Notes: generated from the letters alone by a model not told the origin. A stretch of DNA of 64,000 nt from Agrobacterium larrymoorei (GCF_030819275.1 NZ_JAUTBL010000002.1:1676501-1740500), one strand, 5' to 3'; shown: positions 48,266-58,433, counted from the first letter of the stretch. Program-made: numbers and translations.

Positions 48266-48292
48266 AAAAAACGCCCGTGTAGGGCGTTTTCC
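48266..48292. terminator. bidirectional terminator between GNAT gene and ilvD
   Basis: A perfect 9-bp stem, AAAACGCCC / GGGCGTTTT, with a 5-base loop. On the minus strand it runs into TTTTTTCTTTC, giving a strong ilvD terminator; on the plus strand it is followed by CCATTT. Confidence 0.88.
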
Positions 48293-48326
48293 ATTTAAGC
48301 TGGACTATCCAGAAAGCCGAGGACAA

Positions 48327-50162
48327 TCACTCCGGCAGAATGCGAACTGCACCCTTGTCAGCGCTGGATGCAAAAGCAGCATAGGCTTTCAACGCTGTCG
48401 TGACGTTGCGCTTGCGGAACTCGGCGGGCTTCCAGCCAAGCTGGTCCTGCTCTGCGCGACGCGCTGCCAACTCGGCATCCGAAACCTTGAGGTTGATGGT
48501 GCGGTTCGGGATGTCGATCTCGATAAGATCGCCCTGACGCACGAGACCAATGGCGCCGCCTTGGGCCGCTTCAGGAGAAGCGTGACCGATGGAGAGGCCA
48601 GACGTGCCGCCGGAGAAACGACCATCGGTGATCAAAGCGCAAGCCTTGCCGAGACCCTTCGACTTCAAGTAGCTGGTCGGATAAAGCATTTCCTGCATGC
48701 CCGGGCCGCCCTTCGGGCCTTCGTAACGGATGACGACGACGTCTCCAGCCTTGACCTCGTTAGACAGAATACCCTTCACCGCCGCGTCCTGGCTCTCGTA
48801 AACGACAGCCGTTCCGTTGAACTTGAGGATGCTTTCATCAACGCCCGCTGTCTTCACGATGCAGCCATCCAACGCGATGTTGCCGTAAAGAACCGCAAGG
48901 CCGCCGTCCTTGGAGAAAGGCTTTTCGACTGAGCGGATGACGCCATTTTCGCTATCGGTATCGAGATCGTCCCAGCGCGAAGACTGGCTGAAGGCAACCT
49001 GCGTCGGCACGCCACCTGGCGCTGCCTTGAAGAACTCGCGTACGGTCTCGGAATTGGTACGGGTGATATCCCAACGGTCGATAGCGTCGCCGAGCGTGGG
49101 CTCATGAACCGTGGGGCAATCGCGATTGATGAGACCGCCGCGATCCAGTTCACCCAGAATACGCATGATGCCGCCAGCCCGATGCACGTCTTCCATATGC
49201 ACGTCCTGCTTGGCAGGCGCGACCTTGGAAAGACAAGGTACCTTGCGCGACAGGCGGTCGATATCTTCCATGGTGAAGTCGACGCCGCCTTCATGGGCCG
49301 CCGCCAGAATATGCAGAACGGTGTTGGTGGAACCACCCATGGCGATATCGAGCGACATGGCGTTCTCGAACGCCGCCTTGGAAGCGATGGTGCGCGGCAG
49401 AACGGTTTCGTCGTCCTGCTCGTAATAACGACGTGCCAGATCGACGATCAGATGACCCGCTTCAACGAAGAGGCGCTTGCGATCCGAGTGCGTGGCGAGC
49501 GTCGAGCCGTTGCCGGGCAGAGAAAGGCCGAGCGCCTCGGTCAAACAGTTCATCGAGTTGGCGGTAAACATGCCCGAGCAGGAACCGCAGGTCGGACAAG
49601 CGGAACGCTCGATGACCTTGACGTCTTCATCGGAAACCTTGTCGTCGGCGGCCGCGACCATGGCATCGACCAGATCGAGCGCGACTTTCTTACCGTGCAG
49701 AACGGCCTTACCGGCTTCCATTGGACCACCGGAGACGAACACGGCCGGGATGTTGAGGCGCATGGCAGCATTCAGCATGCCTGGCGTGATCTTGTCGCAG
49801 TTGGAAATGCAGACCATGGCGTCAGCGCAATGCGCATTGACCATATACTCGACCGAGTCCGCGATGATCTCGCGCGAAGGCAGCGAATAGAGCATGCCAT
49901 CGTGACCCATGGCGATGCCATCATCCACCGCGATCGTATTGAATTCCTTGGCAACACCGCCAGCCGCCTCGATCTCGCGCGCGACGAGCTGGCCGAGATC
50001 CTTCAGGTGAACGTGACCAGGCACGAACTGGGTAAAGGAGTTGACGACCGCAATGATCGGCTTGCCGAAATCGCCATCCTTCATGCCGGTGGCGCGCCAA
50101 AGGCCACGCGCACCCGCCATGTTACGGCCATGGGTTGTCGTTCTGGAGCGATAGACAGGCAT
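48327..50162 (-). CDS. ilvD: dihydroxy-acid dehydratase
   Basis: A 611-residue Fe-S dehydratase of valine, leucine and isoleucine synthesis. The cluster and active site appear in [31 protein letters not shown] and [19 protein letters not shown], and the N-terminus has [22 protein letters not shown]. The ATG at 50160-50162 follows CGAGGAATAACGAG. A GCGGGC/GCCCGC hairpin (50191-50228) lies in the likely leader and a large palindrome (50286-50318) further upstream. A strong terminator follows at 48266-48292. Confidence 0.97.
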   Translation of the reverse strand: MPVYRSRTTTHGRNMAGARGLWRATGMKDGDFGKPIIAVVNSFTQFVPGHVHLKDLGQLVAREIEAAGGVAKEFNTIAVDDGIAMGHDGMLYSLPSREIIADSVEYMVNAHCADAMVCISNCDKITPGMLNAAMRLNIPAVFVSGGPMEAGKAVLHGKKVALDLVDAMVAAADDKVSDEDVKVIERSACPTCGSCSGMFTANSMNCLTEALGLSLPGNGSTLATHSDRKRLFVEAGHLIVDLARRYYEQDDETVLPRTIASKAAFENAMSLDIAMGGSTNTVLHILAAAHEGGVDFTMEDIDRLSRKVPCLSKVAPAKQDVHMEDVHRAGGIMRILGELDRGGLINRDCPTVHEPTLGDAIDRWDITRTNSETVREFFKAAPGGVPTQVAFSQSSRWDDLDTDSENGVIRSVEKPFSKDGGLAVLYGNIALDGCIVKTAGVDESILKFNGTAVVYESQDAAVKGILSNEVKAGDVVVIRYEGPKGGPGMQEMLYPTSYLKSKGLGKACALITDGRFSGGTSGLSIGHASPEAAQGGAIGLVRQGDLIEIDIPNRTINLKVSDAELAARRAEQDQLGWKPAEFRKRNVTTALKAYAAFASSADKGAVRILPE

Positions 50163-50190
50163 CTCGTTATTCCTCGGTTCTCTCAAACTC

Positions 50191-50228
50191 GCGGGCGCAT
50201 CTCCCAGGCGCATGCATGCGCTGCCCGC
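50191..50228 (-). promoter_or_regulatory. ilvD leader hairpin
   Basis: GCGGGC and GCCCGC arms enclose the 14-base perfect palindrome GCGCATGCATGCGC. The element lies 29-66 bases upstream of the ilvD start codon, in the likely leader RNA. Confidence 0.4.
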
Positions 50229-50285
50229 TTAAATCTGACGCGTCTTCTACTCCATTCGAAAACTCCTGTCACTGTCACCTTGCGA

Positions 50286-50318
50286 CAAAACAGTACGGTG
50301 CGGTACGGTACTGTTTTG
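50286..50318 (-). promoter_or_regulatory. large palindrome upstream of ilvD, possible operator
   Basis: CAAAACAGTAC and GTACTGTTTTG are perfect 11-base arms around GGTGCGGTACG. The core repeats GTACGGT. Its size and AT-rich outer arms suit a TetR-type operator, or it may be the 3' hairpin of the upstream MBL hydrolase gene. There is no U-tract. Confidence 0.45.
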
Positions 50319-50353
50319 CCGCGCTGCTTTGGGCCTCTGCCATGCTTAAATGG

Positions 50354-51070
50354 CTACTCATAAAAATCAGGAGAATGTCGCAGCGTCTTCCACTGTTCGG
50401 AGTCGTGGCCATAAACGACAAGTGCCGCTCCTTCCCTTGCCGCCACATCGGCGATTTTCTGGGTGCTGCGCCGGATCGCAGCTTCATCATCCATATCTGT
50501 CATGAATATCTCACGGGTCGACGCGTCCGACATCGAGTGCGCCATGACAGCATCGGCTGCAAGCACCACATTGCCAAACGTTGGAAGGCGAACCAGGACA
50601 GACTGATGCCCTGGCACATGCCCACTCGTGTCCAGCAGCACGACGCCCGGAACAAGCTCGACATAGCCATCGACGAGCCGGTACTTCAATGAGGGGTGAT
50701 CCCAGGCCGATCTATTGGCGGAAAAGCGCGCATGTCCACTTTTGGCGAGATCGTAATGAACGCGCTGGATGATAGACTCTGCGCCCGGAAAAAGATCATG
50801 ATTACCCGAATGATCGTCATCGAGATGGGTACAAATGACATAGTCCACATCCGAGGGCGCGAGACCGATCTGTGCCAAACGAGCCAGAACCGTGTCTTCC
50901 TGAGATATCTCAATCGACAAACCGGGTGGATCTCGAGGATTGTCGACAAAGGAACGCGGCCATCCCGTATCGACAAGAATGACGATACCCTCAGGCGTTT
51001 GGATCAGATAGGCTGGGACCGGGACATCTCCCGGCTGCATTGTACCAAGATGAAGAAGAAAAAGCCGCAC
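50354..51070 (-). CDS. MBL-fold hydrolase, N-acyl-homoserine lactonase-like
   Basis: A 238-residue metallo-beta-lactamase-fold protein. The metal motif is THLDDDHSGN near residue 102, where the second histidine of HxHxDH is Asp, a variant also seen in other MBL hydrolases. Further ligands are in DTSGHVPGHQS and AADAVMAH, with the terminal VYGHDSEQW. The AHL lactonase family is the best fit, but lactonase activity is not proven by sequence. It uses a GTG start with GAGGAGCGAATATC upstream. It probably forms a unit with the AraC regulator upstream on the same strand. Confidence 0.85.
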   Translation of the reverse strand: MRLFLLHLGTMQPGDVPVPAYLIQTPEGIVILVDTGWPRSFVDNPRDPPGLSIEISQEDTVLARLAQIGLAPSDVDYVICTHLDDDHSGNHDLFPGAESIIQRVHYDLAKSGHARFSANRSAWDHPSLKYRLVDGYVELVPGVVLLDTSGHVPGHQSVLVRLPTFGNVVLAADAVMAHSMSDASTREIFMTDMDDEAAIRRSTQKIADVAAREGAALVVYGHDSEQWKTLRHSPDFYE

Positions 51071-51206
51071 GATATTCGCTCCTCGGCGAAGCCGTTGCAG
51101 ATGAAGGGAGTATGATCCTTCACCTATCGGTCCGCAGATTTGTTTCGATGAAGCATGACCTTCTTCCAGAGAAGTCAGGCTGTATTGAACAAATCGGACA
51201 GCTCAT

Positions 51207-52067
51207 TCAAAGATAGTAGGACAGCGGAGGCACATTCTGCGCCTGACCGAAATAGCGCTCCATTTGCTGATCGGAAGTCTCAGCGTAGGCGCCAGGAGTA
51301 AGGTTTAGCCGCCGACGCCACTGCCTGATCTGGTGGCTCTGGTCGCTATACCCCTCGAGTGAACTCTTCCCGCCCCTTTGAACCTCACTCAGGCTATGGT
51401 GAAGCCGTTCAATATCCGCGACCTGTTTGGGTGCGACTCCGATATGCCGCACAAACAATCGGTGTAACTGTCGGGAACCCATACCCACATGTTGAGCGGC
51501 AGCCTCCACGAGGCCTCCCGCGCGGATCACATCATACGCGACGGCAAGCTGCCGACTTTCGAAGGAAGAAGAACCCTTGTTCATTCTCCGGACAATCCAC
51601 CCGTCCAGAACCGATGCAATTCGTTGAGACGTCTGACCTTCACCAATACTGGATTTCAGCACTCGCGCGGACGGATCACCGAACACATCGGAGAAATCCA
51701 GCAGCCTGTCCGCGCTGCCGATACCCATATTCGGAAACAGGCGAACAAAGCCTTTGATCGTCAGCATCATCATGACGAATCTCGTTCCGGAGACAGACTT
51801 CCAGGCGCGCGCTTGTGTCTGAAGCCCAAGCAGCGACACATCGGGCACCGTACCACCCTCCGCAAGCATATTGGGGCGCCCCATATTGATGGACAATACG
51901 GCCAGCGGGATCGGACTTGTGCGGATGAGATCGCGAGAATATCGACCGGTTAAATCTTCGATAAACCAGTAGGAATGAACGACAGACTTGAGACTGTCAG
52001 TAGGAGAAACGATCTCAAGCAAGGCAAAACCTTTTACATCGTGTTGGGCCGAACGGTGTAGACGCAT
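51207..52067 (-). CDS. AraC-family transcriptional regulator
   Basis: A 286-residue regulator. The N-terminal two thirds resemble DUF6597-type sensing domains (SVVHSYWFIEDLTG, PIPLAVLSINMG). The C-terminal AraC DNA-binding domain has AAQHVGMGSRQLHRLFVRHIGVAPKQV and GYSDQSHQIRQWRRRLNLTPGAYAE. It lies 136 bases upstream of the MBL hydrolase gene on the same strand and may control it, perhaps in response to the hydrolase substrate. Confidence 0.88.
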   Translation of the reverse strand: MRLHRSAQHDVKGFALLEIVSPTDSLKSVVHSYWFIEDLTGRYSRDLIRTSPIPLAVLSINMGRPNMLAEGGTVPDVSLLGLQTQARAWKSVSGTRFVMMMLTIKGFVRLFPNMGIGSADRLLDFSDVFGDPSARVLKSSIGEGQTSQRIASVLDGWIVRRMNKGSSSFESRQLAVAYDVIRAGGLVEAAAQHVGMGSRQLHRLFVRHIGVAPKQVADIERLHHSLSEVQRGGKSSLEGYSDQSHQIRQWRRRLNLTPGAYAETSDQQMERYFGQAQNVPPLSYYL

Positions 52068-52240
52068 CCTGCTGAAACGCGACCAAGGTGGTTCCCAAGA
52101 CTGAACGAGACCTTCCTACTCGATGTCGACTTCGTGCCGTGATCTGCAACCATATCGTAAGGCACGCAGCTTGATTTTCTCAAGACCTGAAGTGACATTC
52201 AGAACGATATTGCACGTCATAACGCATAGAAAGGACGCGC

Positions 52241-52726
52241 ATGAGAACCTCCATAGTCTCCCACAAAATTGCGCTGAACGTCTCATTATGGAATCGGGCA
52301 TTGATAGTGTTAGCGTTCTTGGTGTCATTCTCCTGCAGCGCTCAAACAACAGAGCAAAAAGTTGAACATGTACAGGCAGCCCTCCTGCTAAAATCGTTGA
52401 AGGAACCTTTGATCGGGGAAGCTATTTGCGCACGCCGAGGAAAATGCGACCTGATATCGAGGCCGGACATTGGGATCACGGTAAGCGTCGACCTCTTGCG
52501 TCCAGAGGATGGCGAAGCACACAAATTGTATGTCAGCTGCCCTTTGCCGTGTTCGTTCAACACGGGCAGAGACTCGATCGGTTTTCGGGACCAAAGAGCT
52601 TTCGATCTTTTTGAAGGCGAGAACAACGATACCAGAGTTCAGTTGGTCCTGCGTCCACGAAAAAAAATTGGCGAAATATCTCTTATCCTTGGACGGACCG
52701 AGGCACTTCAAAGGCCGCCTATCTGA
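52241..52726 (+). CDS. hypothetical exported or lipid-anchored protein
   Basis: A 161-residue protein. A hydrophobic segment (ALIVLAFLVSFSCSAQ) ending in FSCS could be a lipobox or a signal peptide. The mature region has paired cysteines (ICARRGKCDL, YVSCPLPCSFN) and a KLYVSCPLPC-type turn. The pattern recalls invasion-associated-locus-B-like proteins, but I do not claim membership. GAAAGGA precedes the ATG. Codon use is less GC-rich than its neighbours. Confidence 0.6.
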   Translation: MRTSIVSHKIALNVSLWNRALIVLAFLVSFSCSAQTTEQKVEHVQAALLLKSLKEPLIGEAICARRGKCDLISRPDIGITVSVDLLRPEDGEAHKLYVSCPLPCSFNTGRDSIGFRDQRAFDLFEGENNDTRVQLVLRPRKKIGEISLILGRTEALQRPPI

Positions 52727-52903
52727 ATGGTAGGTCGAAACTCAGCCAGCCAGGCAAATATCCTCTTTCATTCGCCTAAAAACCTTCCTTCACTTTCGCG
52801 CGATTGAATGACTGACGCCTGTTGTTTGCCGTAAATCAGGATCATATCATACGAACCTGCCTCATCCTGCACATCCCGTGCGGCACCTGTTTCTCAGGAG
52901 ATT

Positions 52904-53848
52904 TTGATGCCCGTCTATCGCCCTCCCCGGATCGCCTCCACCGAAATCACGCCGCGTGGCGTCTATCTCTCAAGGCGCAACTTTCTTGGCACGGCGGCGG
53001 GGCTCGCGGCCATTGGGTTGACAGGTCGCGAAGCGGTCGCAGCGCCGCTGACGGCGAAGCCCGGGGCCTACAAGCTTGATGAACAGCTGACGCCTCTCGA
53101 TGCCGTCACCAGCTACAACAACTTCTACGAATTCGGCGTCGGCAAGTCCGATCCGAAGGAAAACGCGGGCAAGTTCAAACCGACACCCTGGACGGTGAAG
53201 GTGGACGGCCTGGTCGGCAAGCCGAAGGAGTTCGGGCTTGAAGAGCTGATGAAGTTTGATCTCGAAGAACGCCCTTACCGCATGCGCTGTGTCGAGGGCT
53301 GGTCGATGGCGATCCCGTGGATCGGCTTCCCGCTGGCAACTCTGCTGGATAAGGTCGAGCCACTTGGCAGTGCAAAATTCGTCTCCTTCGAGACCGTTGT
53401 TCGCCCTGATGAGATGCCGGGACAGAGCGGGCTCTTCCAGCCACTTAACTGGCCCTATGTCGAAGGCCTTCGCCTCGACGAGGCCCGCCATCCACTGACC
53501 ATCCTGGCGGTCGGCCTCTATGGCGAGACCTTGCCAAACCAGAACGGTGCACCGATCCGCCTTGTGGTCCCGTGGAAGTACGGCTTCAAGGGCATCAAGT
53601 CGATCGTTCGCATTTCGCTGGTGGAAAAGCAGCCCGAAACAACCTGGAAAAATTCAAACGCACGCGAATATGGCTTCTATTCCAACGTCAATCCAAACGT
53701 AGACCATCCCCGCTGGAGCCAGGCCACCGAGCAGCGCATCGGCGAAGGCGGCTTCTTCAGTGTCAAGAACCGGCCGACCCTGATGTTCAACGGTTATGAG
53801 GACGTTGCGAGCCTCTATACCGGCCTGGACTTGAAGGCGAATTACTGA
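52904..53848 (+). CDS. msrP: protein-methionine-sulfoxide reductase catalytic subunit
   Basis: A 314-residue periplasmic molybdoenzyme that repairs oxidised methionine in envelope proteins. The Tat signal [19 protein letters not shown] is near residue 24. The molybdenum-ligand cysteine is in [19 protein letters not shown] near residue 128. [19 protein letters not shown] and [16 protein letters not shown] follow. AGGAGATTTTG precedes the start. The next gene, msrQ, starts 1 base after the stop. Confidence 0.95.
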   Translation: MMPVYRPPRIASTEITPRGVYLSRRNFLGTAAGLAAIGLTGREAVAAPLTAKPGAYKLDEQLTPLDAVTSYNNFYEFGVGKSDPKENAGKFKPTPWTVKVDGLVGKPKEFGLEELMKFDLEERPYRMRCVEGWSMAIPWIGFPLATLLDKVEPLGSAKFVSFETVVRPDEMPGQSGLFQPLNWPYVEGLRLDEARHPLTILAVGLYGETLPNQNGAPIRLVVPWKYGFKGIKSIVRISLVEKQPETTWKNSNAREYGFYSNVNPNVDHPRWSQATEQRIGEGGFFSVKNRPTLMFNGYEDVASLYTGLDLKANY

Positions 53849-53849
53849 C

Positions 53850-54506
53850 ATGGCATTCGCCCTGCCCCTGCCTTCATTGGCCAAACGCTACCAGCCCGCT
53901 GCCATCTGGGCGCTCTACCTTCTCGGCCTCTGTCCCGGTCTCTGGTATTTTTACCTGGCCGCGACGGGCGGGCTTGGCTTCAACCCCGTCAAGGATTTCG
54001 AGCATCTGCTTGGCATCTGGGCTTTGCGCTTCCTTTGCCTCGGCCTGCTGGTGACACCATTGCGCGACCTTTTCAACATCAACCTGATTGCCTATCGACG
54101 CGCGCTCGGCCTGCTGGCCTTCTATTATGTGCTGGCGCATTTCGCCGTTTACCTCACGCTCGACCGTGGGCTTATCTTCAGCTCCATCGTCGGCGATATT
54201 CTCAAGCGTCCCTACATCATGTTCGGCATGGCAGGATTGGCGATGCTTCTGCCTCTGGCTCTGACCTCCAACCGCTGGTCCATCCGCAAGCTGGGCTCGC
54301 GCTGGAACACGCTGCACAAACTCGCATATCCGGTGCTCATCGTCGCCCTTCTTCATTTCGTCCTGGCACGCAAGAGCCTGACGCTGGAGCCGGCATTCTA
54401 TATCACCCTTACCGTCCTCCTGATTGGCTATCGTTTCATCCGGCCAACAATCATGGCACGGCGCAGAGCACGCAAAGCCGCTACAGCCTCTCGAACTGCC
54501 GCGTGA
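53850..54506 (+). CDS. msrQ: heme-binding membrane subunit MsrQ
   Basis: A 218-residue, six-helix membrane protein that passes electrons from the respiratory chain to MsrP. The conserved heme-ligand histidines are in VLAHFAVYLTL, NTLHKLAYPVLI and LLHFVLA. It starts 1 base after msrP and is clearly cotranscribed. Its last 26 bases overlap the 3' end of the convergent DUF2809 gene. Confidence 0.94.
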   Translation: MAFALPLPSLAKRYQPAAIWALYLLGLCPGLWYFYLAATGGLGFNPVKDFEHLLGIWALRFLCLGLLVTPLRDLFNINLIAYRRALGLLAFYYVLAHFAVYLTLDRGLIFSSIVGDILKRPYIMFGMAGLAMLLPLALTSNRWSIRKLGSRWNTLHKLAYPVLIVALLHFVLARKSLTLEPAFYITLTVLLIGYRFIRPTIMARRRARKAATASRTAA

Positions 54507-54894
54507 CAGCGGCAGCCATTCCGATACCGGCTAAATAACAAACGATGTTCCATGGCGAAAACACGCGACCCAGCAGCAAGGTGCCGGTCGCCGTGTCGCG
54601 GAATGCATCCAGCGCCGGGAAATGCACCAGCCTCAACAACTCCACAGCAACAGAGAAGCAGCACGCAACAGCGATGATGAAAAGCCGCGTCCTGTAGTTC
54701 ACAAAGAGCAGCACCGCCAGAAGATAGACCATAGCGCCCCACAACACCGAACCGCCATATTTGACAACGATGAACGGCAACCCGATCGTGTATCCGTAAC
54801 GCCGCAACGCCAATCCTGCCAGAATGACGAGGATGAGGCTTGACAGGAGCAGCAGTCGGGACGCGTAAAATTTGCCGCTATCGATCATCATCAT
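54481..54894 (-). CDS. DUF2809 membrane protein
   Basis: A 137-residue protein with four to five membrane segments. The VELLRLVHFPALDAFRDTATGTLLLGRVFSPWNIVCYLAGI stretch is typical of DUF2809 (VanZ-like fold). The function is unknown. Its end overlaps the last 26 bases of msrQ on the other strand. It diverges from the DUF817 gene. Three ATG codons in a row begin the frame. Confidence 0.8.
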   Translation of the reverse strand: MMMIDSGKFYASRLLLLSSLILVILAGLALRRYGYTIGLPFIVVKYGGSVLWGAMVYLLAVLLFVNYRTRLFIIAVACCFSVAVELLRLVHFPALDAFRDTATGTLLLGRVFSPWNIVCYLAGIGMAAAVTRQFERL

Positions 54895-55036
54895 TCTGCT
54901 TCACGCCGATTCCCTCACCCCAAGTCGCCCAGTCGGTAAACAGGAGCTTGCACTTTGGTATCCGATACAATGTTTCCGGCAACACGCCTGTCATTTCCTG
55001 GATCATTATCTTTGCGATGCCCGGCCTTGGGGAAGC

Positions 55037-55828
55037 TTGAGCGGCGTAAAGCGCTTCGTCATCGAATTTCTCTATTTCGGCCTGAAGAATGCCAGAGCCT
55101 GCTTGTTTGCCGGGCTATTCTTCCTGTCAATCTTTGTGGTGCCGCGTGCAGGGCTATTTGGCGTGCCACGCTACGATGTCCTTCTCGTCATCGCATTGAC
55201 GATCCAGATCTTCATGATCTGGAGCAAGCTCGAGACGCTCGATGAGGCGAAGGCGATCTTTCTCTTTCATATTGTTGGCTTCGCGCTGGAATTGTTCAAG
55301 ACATCCGGCAGCATTCAATCATGGTCATACCAGGACTTCGCATATAGCAAAGTCTTCGGTGTACCTTTATTCTCAGGCTTCATGTACGCAGCGGTCGGTA
55401 GCTACATCATTCAAGCATGGCGGCTGTTCGACCTGCGAATTCGCCATCATCCACCTTACTGGATGGCAACGCTAATCGCACTTGCGATCTACGCCAACTT
55501 CTTCACACATCACTATATCGGCGATTATCGCTGGTATATCGCTGCCTGTGCGTTAGGCCTCTATGCCCGTACCAGCGTCACCTATCGCCCCTATGACAAG
55601 GATAGAGAGATGCCACTGCTTCTCTCCTTCATCCTCATCGGCTTCTTCGTCTGGCTGGCGGAAAACATTTCTACCTTCTTCGCCATCTGGAGCTACCCCA
55701 ACCAGCTAGGCGCATGGTCAGCCGTCAGCCTCGGTAAATGGAGTTCATGGTCCCTACTTGTTATCATGACGTTCACCATCGTCTGCCATTTGAAACATAT
55801 TAAACATCGAATCTTCATCCCGGAGTAG
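55037..55828 (+). CDS. DUF817 membrane protein
   Basis: A 263-residue protein with about eight membrane segments. The DUF817 signature runs KRFVIEFLYFGLKNARACLFAGLFF, then FALELFKTSGSIQSWSY, FSGFMYAAVGSYI and TYRPYDKDREMPLLLSF. The function is unknown. The frame is open from 54872, but that part crosses the neighbouring gene's start and lacks a ribosome site. A TTG at 55037 with GGGGA just upstream is the best start; the true start could be a few codons away. Confidence 0.75.
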   Translation: MSGVKRFVIEFLYFGLKNARACLFAGLFFLSIFVVPRAGLFGVPRYDVLLVIALTIQIFMIWSKLETLDEAKAIFLFHIVGFALELFKTSGSIQSWSYQDFAYSKVFGVPLFSGFMYAAVGSYIIQAWRLFDLRIRHHPPYWMATLIALAIYANFFTHHYIGDYRWYIAACALGLYARTSVTYRPYDKDREMPLLLSFILIGFFVWLAENISTFFAIWSYPNQLGAWSAVSLGKWSSWSLLVIMTFTIVCHLKHIKHRIFIPE

Positions 55829-56016
55829 AAACTCCGCTTTGGCCCGCACCTGAAGATATGGTTTCCTGTCAAAAATCCTATGAGAAACGACAATTTACAG
55901 ATCTCTAGATGACGTTTATTGTTCCGTCGTCTGCCATATGACAGTCGCCGACATGACGTCGTGAAGATATGCGTGATGACCACGAAACGTTCTGCCTCTC
56001 TTGAAAGGAACTGGCG

Positions 56017-56394
56017 TTGCGTATTGGTATGTTCATTCTTCTGGCAAGCCTGTCCGCGTCCCCGGCTCTGGCGGCATCCACCATTAAACCTGGCCCATCC
56101 GAAACCGATTACATGTTCCAGTGCGGTGCAACCTTCCTCATCAATGCCCACGCGTTGAACGACGGTCCCAAATCCGCCAAGGCAAGAGCGCAGGCCAAGG
56201 ACTATGAGAGCAGGTTTAACAAACTTGCTGCGATGGCGGAGGCATCCTTTGAAGAGAACAGGATGTCGAAATCGGAAGCACTTACTTACTTGCAGAAGCA
56301 CGTCGACACCATGTCCGCGATCTTCGCCAAAGACCCCGACTCCATGAAGCGCTTCGTCACGATGTGCGACGCGCGTTTTCCAGCCAATCAGTAG
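56017..56394 (+). CDS. small exported hypothetical protein
   Basis: A 125-residue protein with a signal peptide ending at PALAAST. The mature protein is helical, with two cysteines (FQCGATF and VTMCDARF) that may pair, and a Lys/Ala-rich middle. The likely start is a TTG at 56017, with AAAGGA 8 bases upstream; an ATG four codons later is the alternative. No family is recognised. Confidence 0.6.
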   Translation: MRIGMFILLASLSASPALAASTIKPGPSETDYMFQCGATFLINAHALNDGPKSAKARAQAKDYESRFNKLAAMAEASFEENRMSKSEALTYLQKHVDTMSAIFAKDPDSMKRFVTMCDARFPANQ

Positions 56395-56879
56395 GGTGAT
56401 CAAGCATCCCGTGGATGGAGTACCAGGGAATTTCGCAATAGCCGCACAACGAAGGTGCGCAGCGATAGTAGCATCGGTACGAGCTTGCTACATGGTCTCA
56501 TGAGCAGATGAGCAGAACTGATGGCGCTGGGCGTCATATTACGCCCGAGGACATCGCGCAATCTTCCGGCCTTAGCAAGCCCCTTTCCCAAAAAATGGAG
56601 AGTGTTTTCACGCCGCCTTTGGACCTGTTAACCGCCACGGCTCAAAGTCTGCCTGCACGAGCCCGTGTGGCCGGACGCAATCCGCGTTGTTGTCATACTC
56701 GCAGCTAGGAGCGGACTTGAGGCGCAGCGCGCGAACTTGGGAGTTGTGCGGCATTTCGAACCGGTCTTCCAGCAGCCGCCCGCCGTCGACGAACCACTTT
56801 ACGCACTCGACGAAACAAGCAAAAAAAGCCGGGTGATCGCTCACCCAGCTCTTCAATTCTAAATGCTTAAGCGCGAAGC
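56395..56879. other. 485-base gap between a hypothetical gene and rplQ
   Basis: The only clear element is the rplQ terminator at its right end. A minus-strand frame of about 48 codons (56608-56754) has GC-rich third positions but no ribosome site and is not called. Confidence 0.5.
56817..56850 (-). terminator. rplQ (end of rpoA operon) intrinsic terminator
   Basis: On the minus strand a 10-bp stem AGCTGGGTGA / TCACCCGGCT, one wobble, with GCGA loop, runs into TTTTTTT. It lies 30 bases after the rplQ stop and ends the whole ribosomal cluster. Confidence 0.9.
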
Positions 56880-57305
56880 TTATGCAGCTTCGGCAGCAGC
56901 CGTCTCAGCAGCAACGCGAGCCTTGTCGGCTGCGCCCTTGGCGTCAACATCGCGCTCGACGAATTCAACAACAGCCATAGCTGCGTTGTCGCCCTGGCGG
57001 AAACCGGCCTTCATGATGCGGATGTAGCCACCGTTACGGTTTGCGTAACGAGCTGCAATCGCGTCGAAGAGCTTACGGACGGCGTCCTGGTCCTTGATCT
57101 GCGAGATGGCCTGACGACGAGCGTGCAGGTCGCCGCGCTTGCCGAGCGTGACAAGCTTTTCCACGATCGGGCGAATTTCCTTCGCCTTCGGCAGAGTGGT
57201 GACGATCTGCTCATGGGTGATGAGCGAAGCAGCCATGTTGGCAAACATTGCCTTGCGGTGGCTGGCGGTTCTATTGAGCTTGCGGCCTGAATTTCCGTGG
57301 CGCAT
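56880..57305 (-). CDS. rplQ: 50S ribosomal protein L17
   Basis: A 141-residue large-subunit protein. It starts [25 protein letters not shown], the invariant L17 N-terminus, and has a rhizobial Ala-rich tail. It is the last gene of the rpsM-rpsK-rpoA-rplQ group. A hairpin AAAGGCAG/CTGCCTTT lies in the gap to rpoA. Confidence 0.97.
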   Translation of the reverse strand: MRHGNSGRKLNRTASHRKAMFANMAASLITHEQIVTTLPKAKEIRPIVEKLVTLGKRGDLHARRQAISQIKDQDAVRKLFDAIAARYANRNGGYIRIMKAGFRQGDNAAMAVVEFVERDVDAKGAADKARVAAETAAAEAA

Positions 57306-57422
57306 TGCTATTCTCCTTTAGTGCAGGTTCCCTATCCGGTCCTGCCGTTTCCTGGCACATGCAGACGACTGGTCTGCTGTTTGACGGGGAAAGGCAGTCT
57401 TTGAGGGCCTGCCTTTTCTTTG

Positions 57423-58433
57423 TTAGTACTGGTCTTCGTAACGCTTAGCGAGATCTTCAATGTTCTCTGGCGGCCATGCAGGCACTTCCATGCCGAGATG
57501 CAGGCCCATGGAAGCGAGAACTTCCTTGATTTCGTTGAGCGACTTGCGACCGAAGTTCGGCGTGCGAAGCATTTCCGCTTCGGTCTTCTGGATCAGATCG
57601 CCGATGTAAACGATGTTGTCGTTCTTCAGGCAGTTTGCCGAACGAACAGACAGCTCGAGCTCGTCGACCTTCTTGAGAAGTGCCGGGTTGAACGCCAGTT
57701 CCGTAACCGATTCTTCTTCTGCTTCCTTCTGCGGCTCGTCGAAGTTGACGAAGACGCCAAGCTGGTCCTGAAGAATGCGAGCGGCAAAGGCAACGGCGTC
57801 TTCACCGGAAACCGAACCGTTGGTCTCGATCGTCATGATCAGCTTGTCATAGTCGAGAACCTGGCCTTCACGGGTGTTTTCCACCTTGTAGGACACTTTC
57901 TTGACCGGAGAATAAAGGCTGTCCACAGGGATGAGGCCGATCGGGGCATCTTCCGCGCGGTTACGCTCTGCAGGCACATAGCCCTTGCCGTTGTTGACGG
58001 TGAATTCCATACGGATTTCAGCGCCATCGTCGAGCGTGCAGATAACATGGTCTGGGTTCAGGATCTCGATGTCGCCAACCGTCTGGATATCGCCAGCGGT
58101 CACGGCACCTGGACCCTGCTTGCGCACGACCATGCGCTTGGAGTCATCGCCGTCCATCTTGATGGCGATTTCCTTGATGTTGAGCACGATATCCGTCACA
58201 TCTTCCCGAACTCCGGGGATGGAGGAGAATTCATGCAGAACGCCGTCGATCTGCACGGCCGTTACAGCAGCGCCACGCAGAGACGACAGGAGTACGCGGC
58301 GAAGCGCGTTGCCGAGCGTCAGACCGAAACCACGCTCCAGCGGCTCAGCAACGAGCGTTGCCTTGGTGCGGCTGGAGGACGTGAACTCGACCTTGTTCGG
58401 CTTGATCAGTTCCTGCCAATTCTTTTGAATCAT
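57423..58433 (-). CDS. rpoA: DNA-directed RNA polymerase subunit alpha
   Basis: A 336-residue subunit that assembles RNA polymerase and binds UP elements. The N-terminal domain has [23 protein letters not shown] near residue 50, and the C-terminal domain [19 protein letters not shown] and [17 protein letters not shown]. The ATG at 58431-58433 follows GGAAGG; an upstream in-frame extension is not coding. Confidence 0.98.
   Translation of the reverse strand: MIQKNWQELIKPNKVEFTSSSRTKATLVAEPLERGFGLTLGNALRRVLLSSLRGAAVTAVQIDGVLHEFSSIPGVREDVTDIVLNIKEIAIKMDGDDSKRMVVRKQGPGAVTAGDIQTVGDIEILNPDHVICTLDDGAEIRMEFTVNNGKGYVPAERNRAEDAPIGLIPVDSLYSPVKKVSYKVENTREGQVLDYDKLIMTIETNGSVSGEDAVAFAARILQDQLGVFVNFDEPQKEAEEESVTELAFNPALLKKVDELELSVRSANCLKNDNIVYIGDLIQKTEAEMLRTPNFGRKSLNEIKEVLASMGLHLGMEVPAWPPENIEDLAKRYEDQY

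Noticed and set aside
56608..56856. 82-codon minus-strand frame after rplQ
   Set aside because: Its start falls inside the rplQ terminator. The inner 48 codons have coding-like third positions, so a decayed gene is possible, but there is no ribosome site or homology I recognise.
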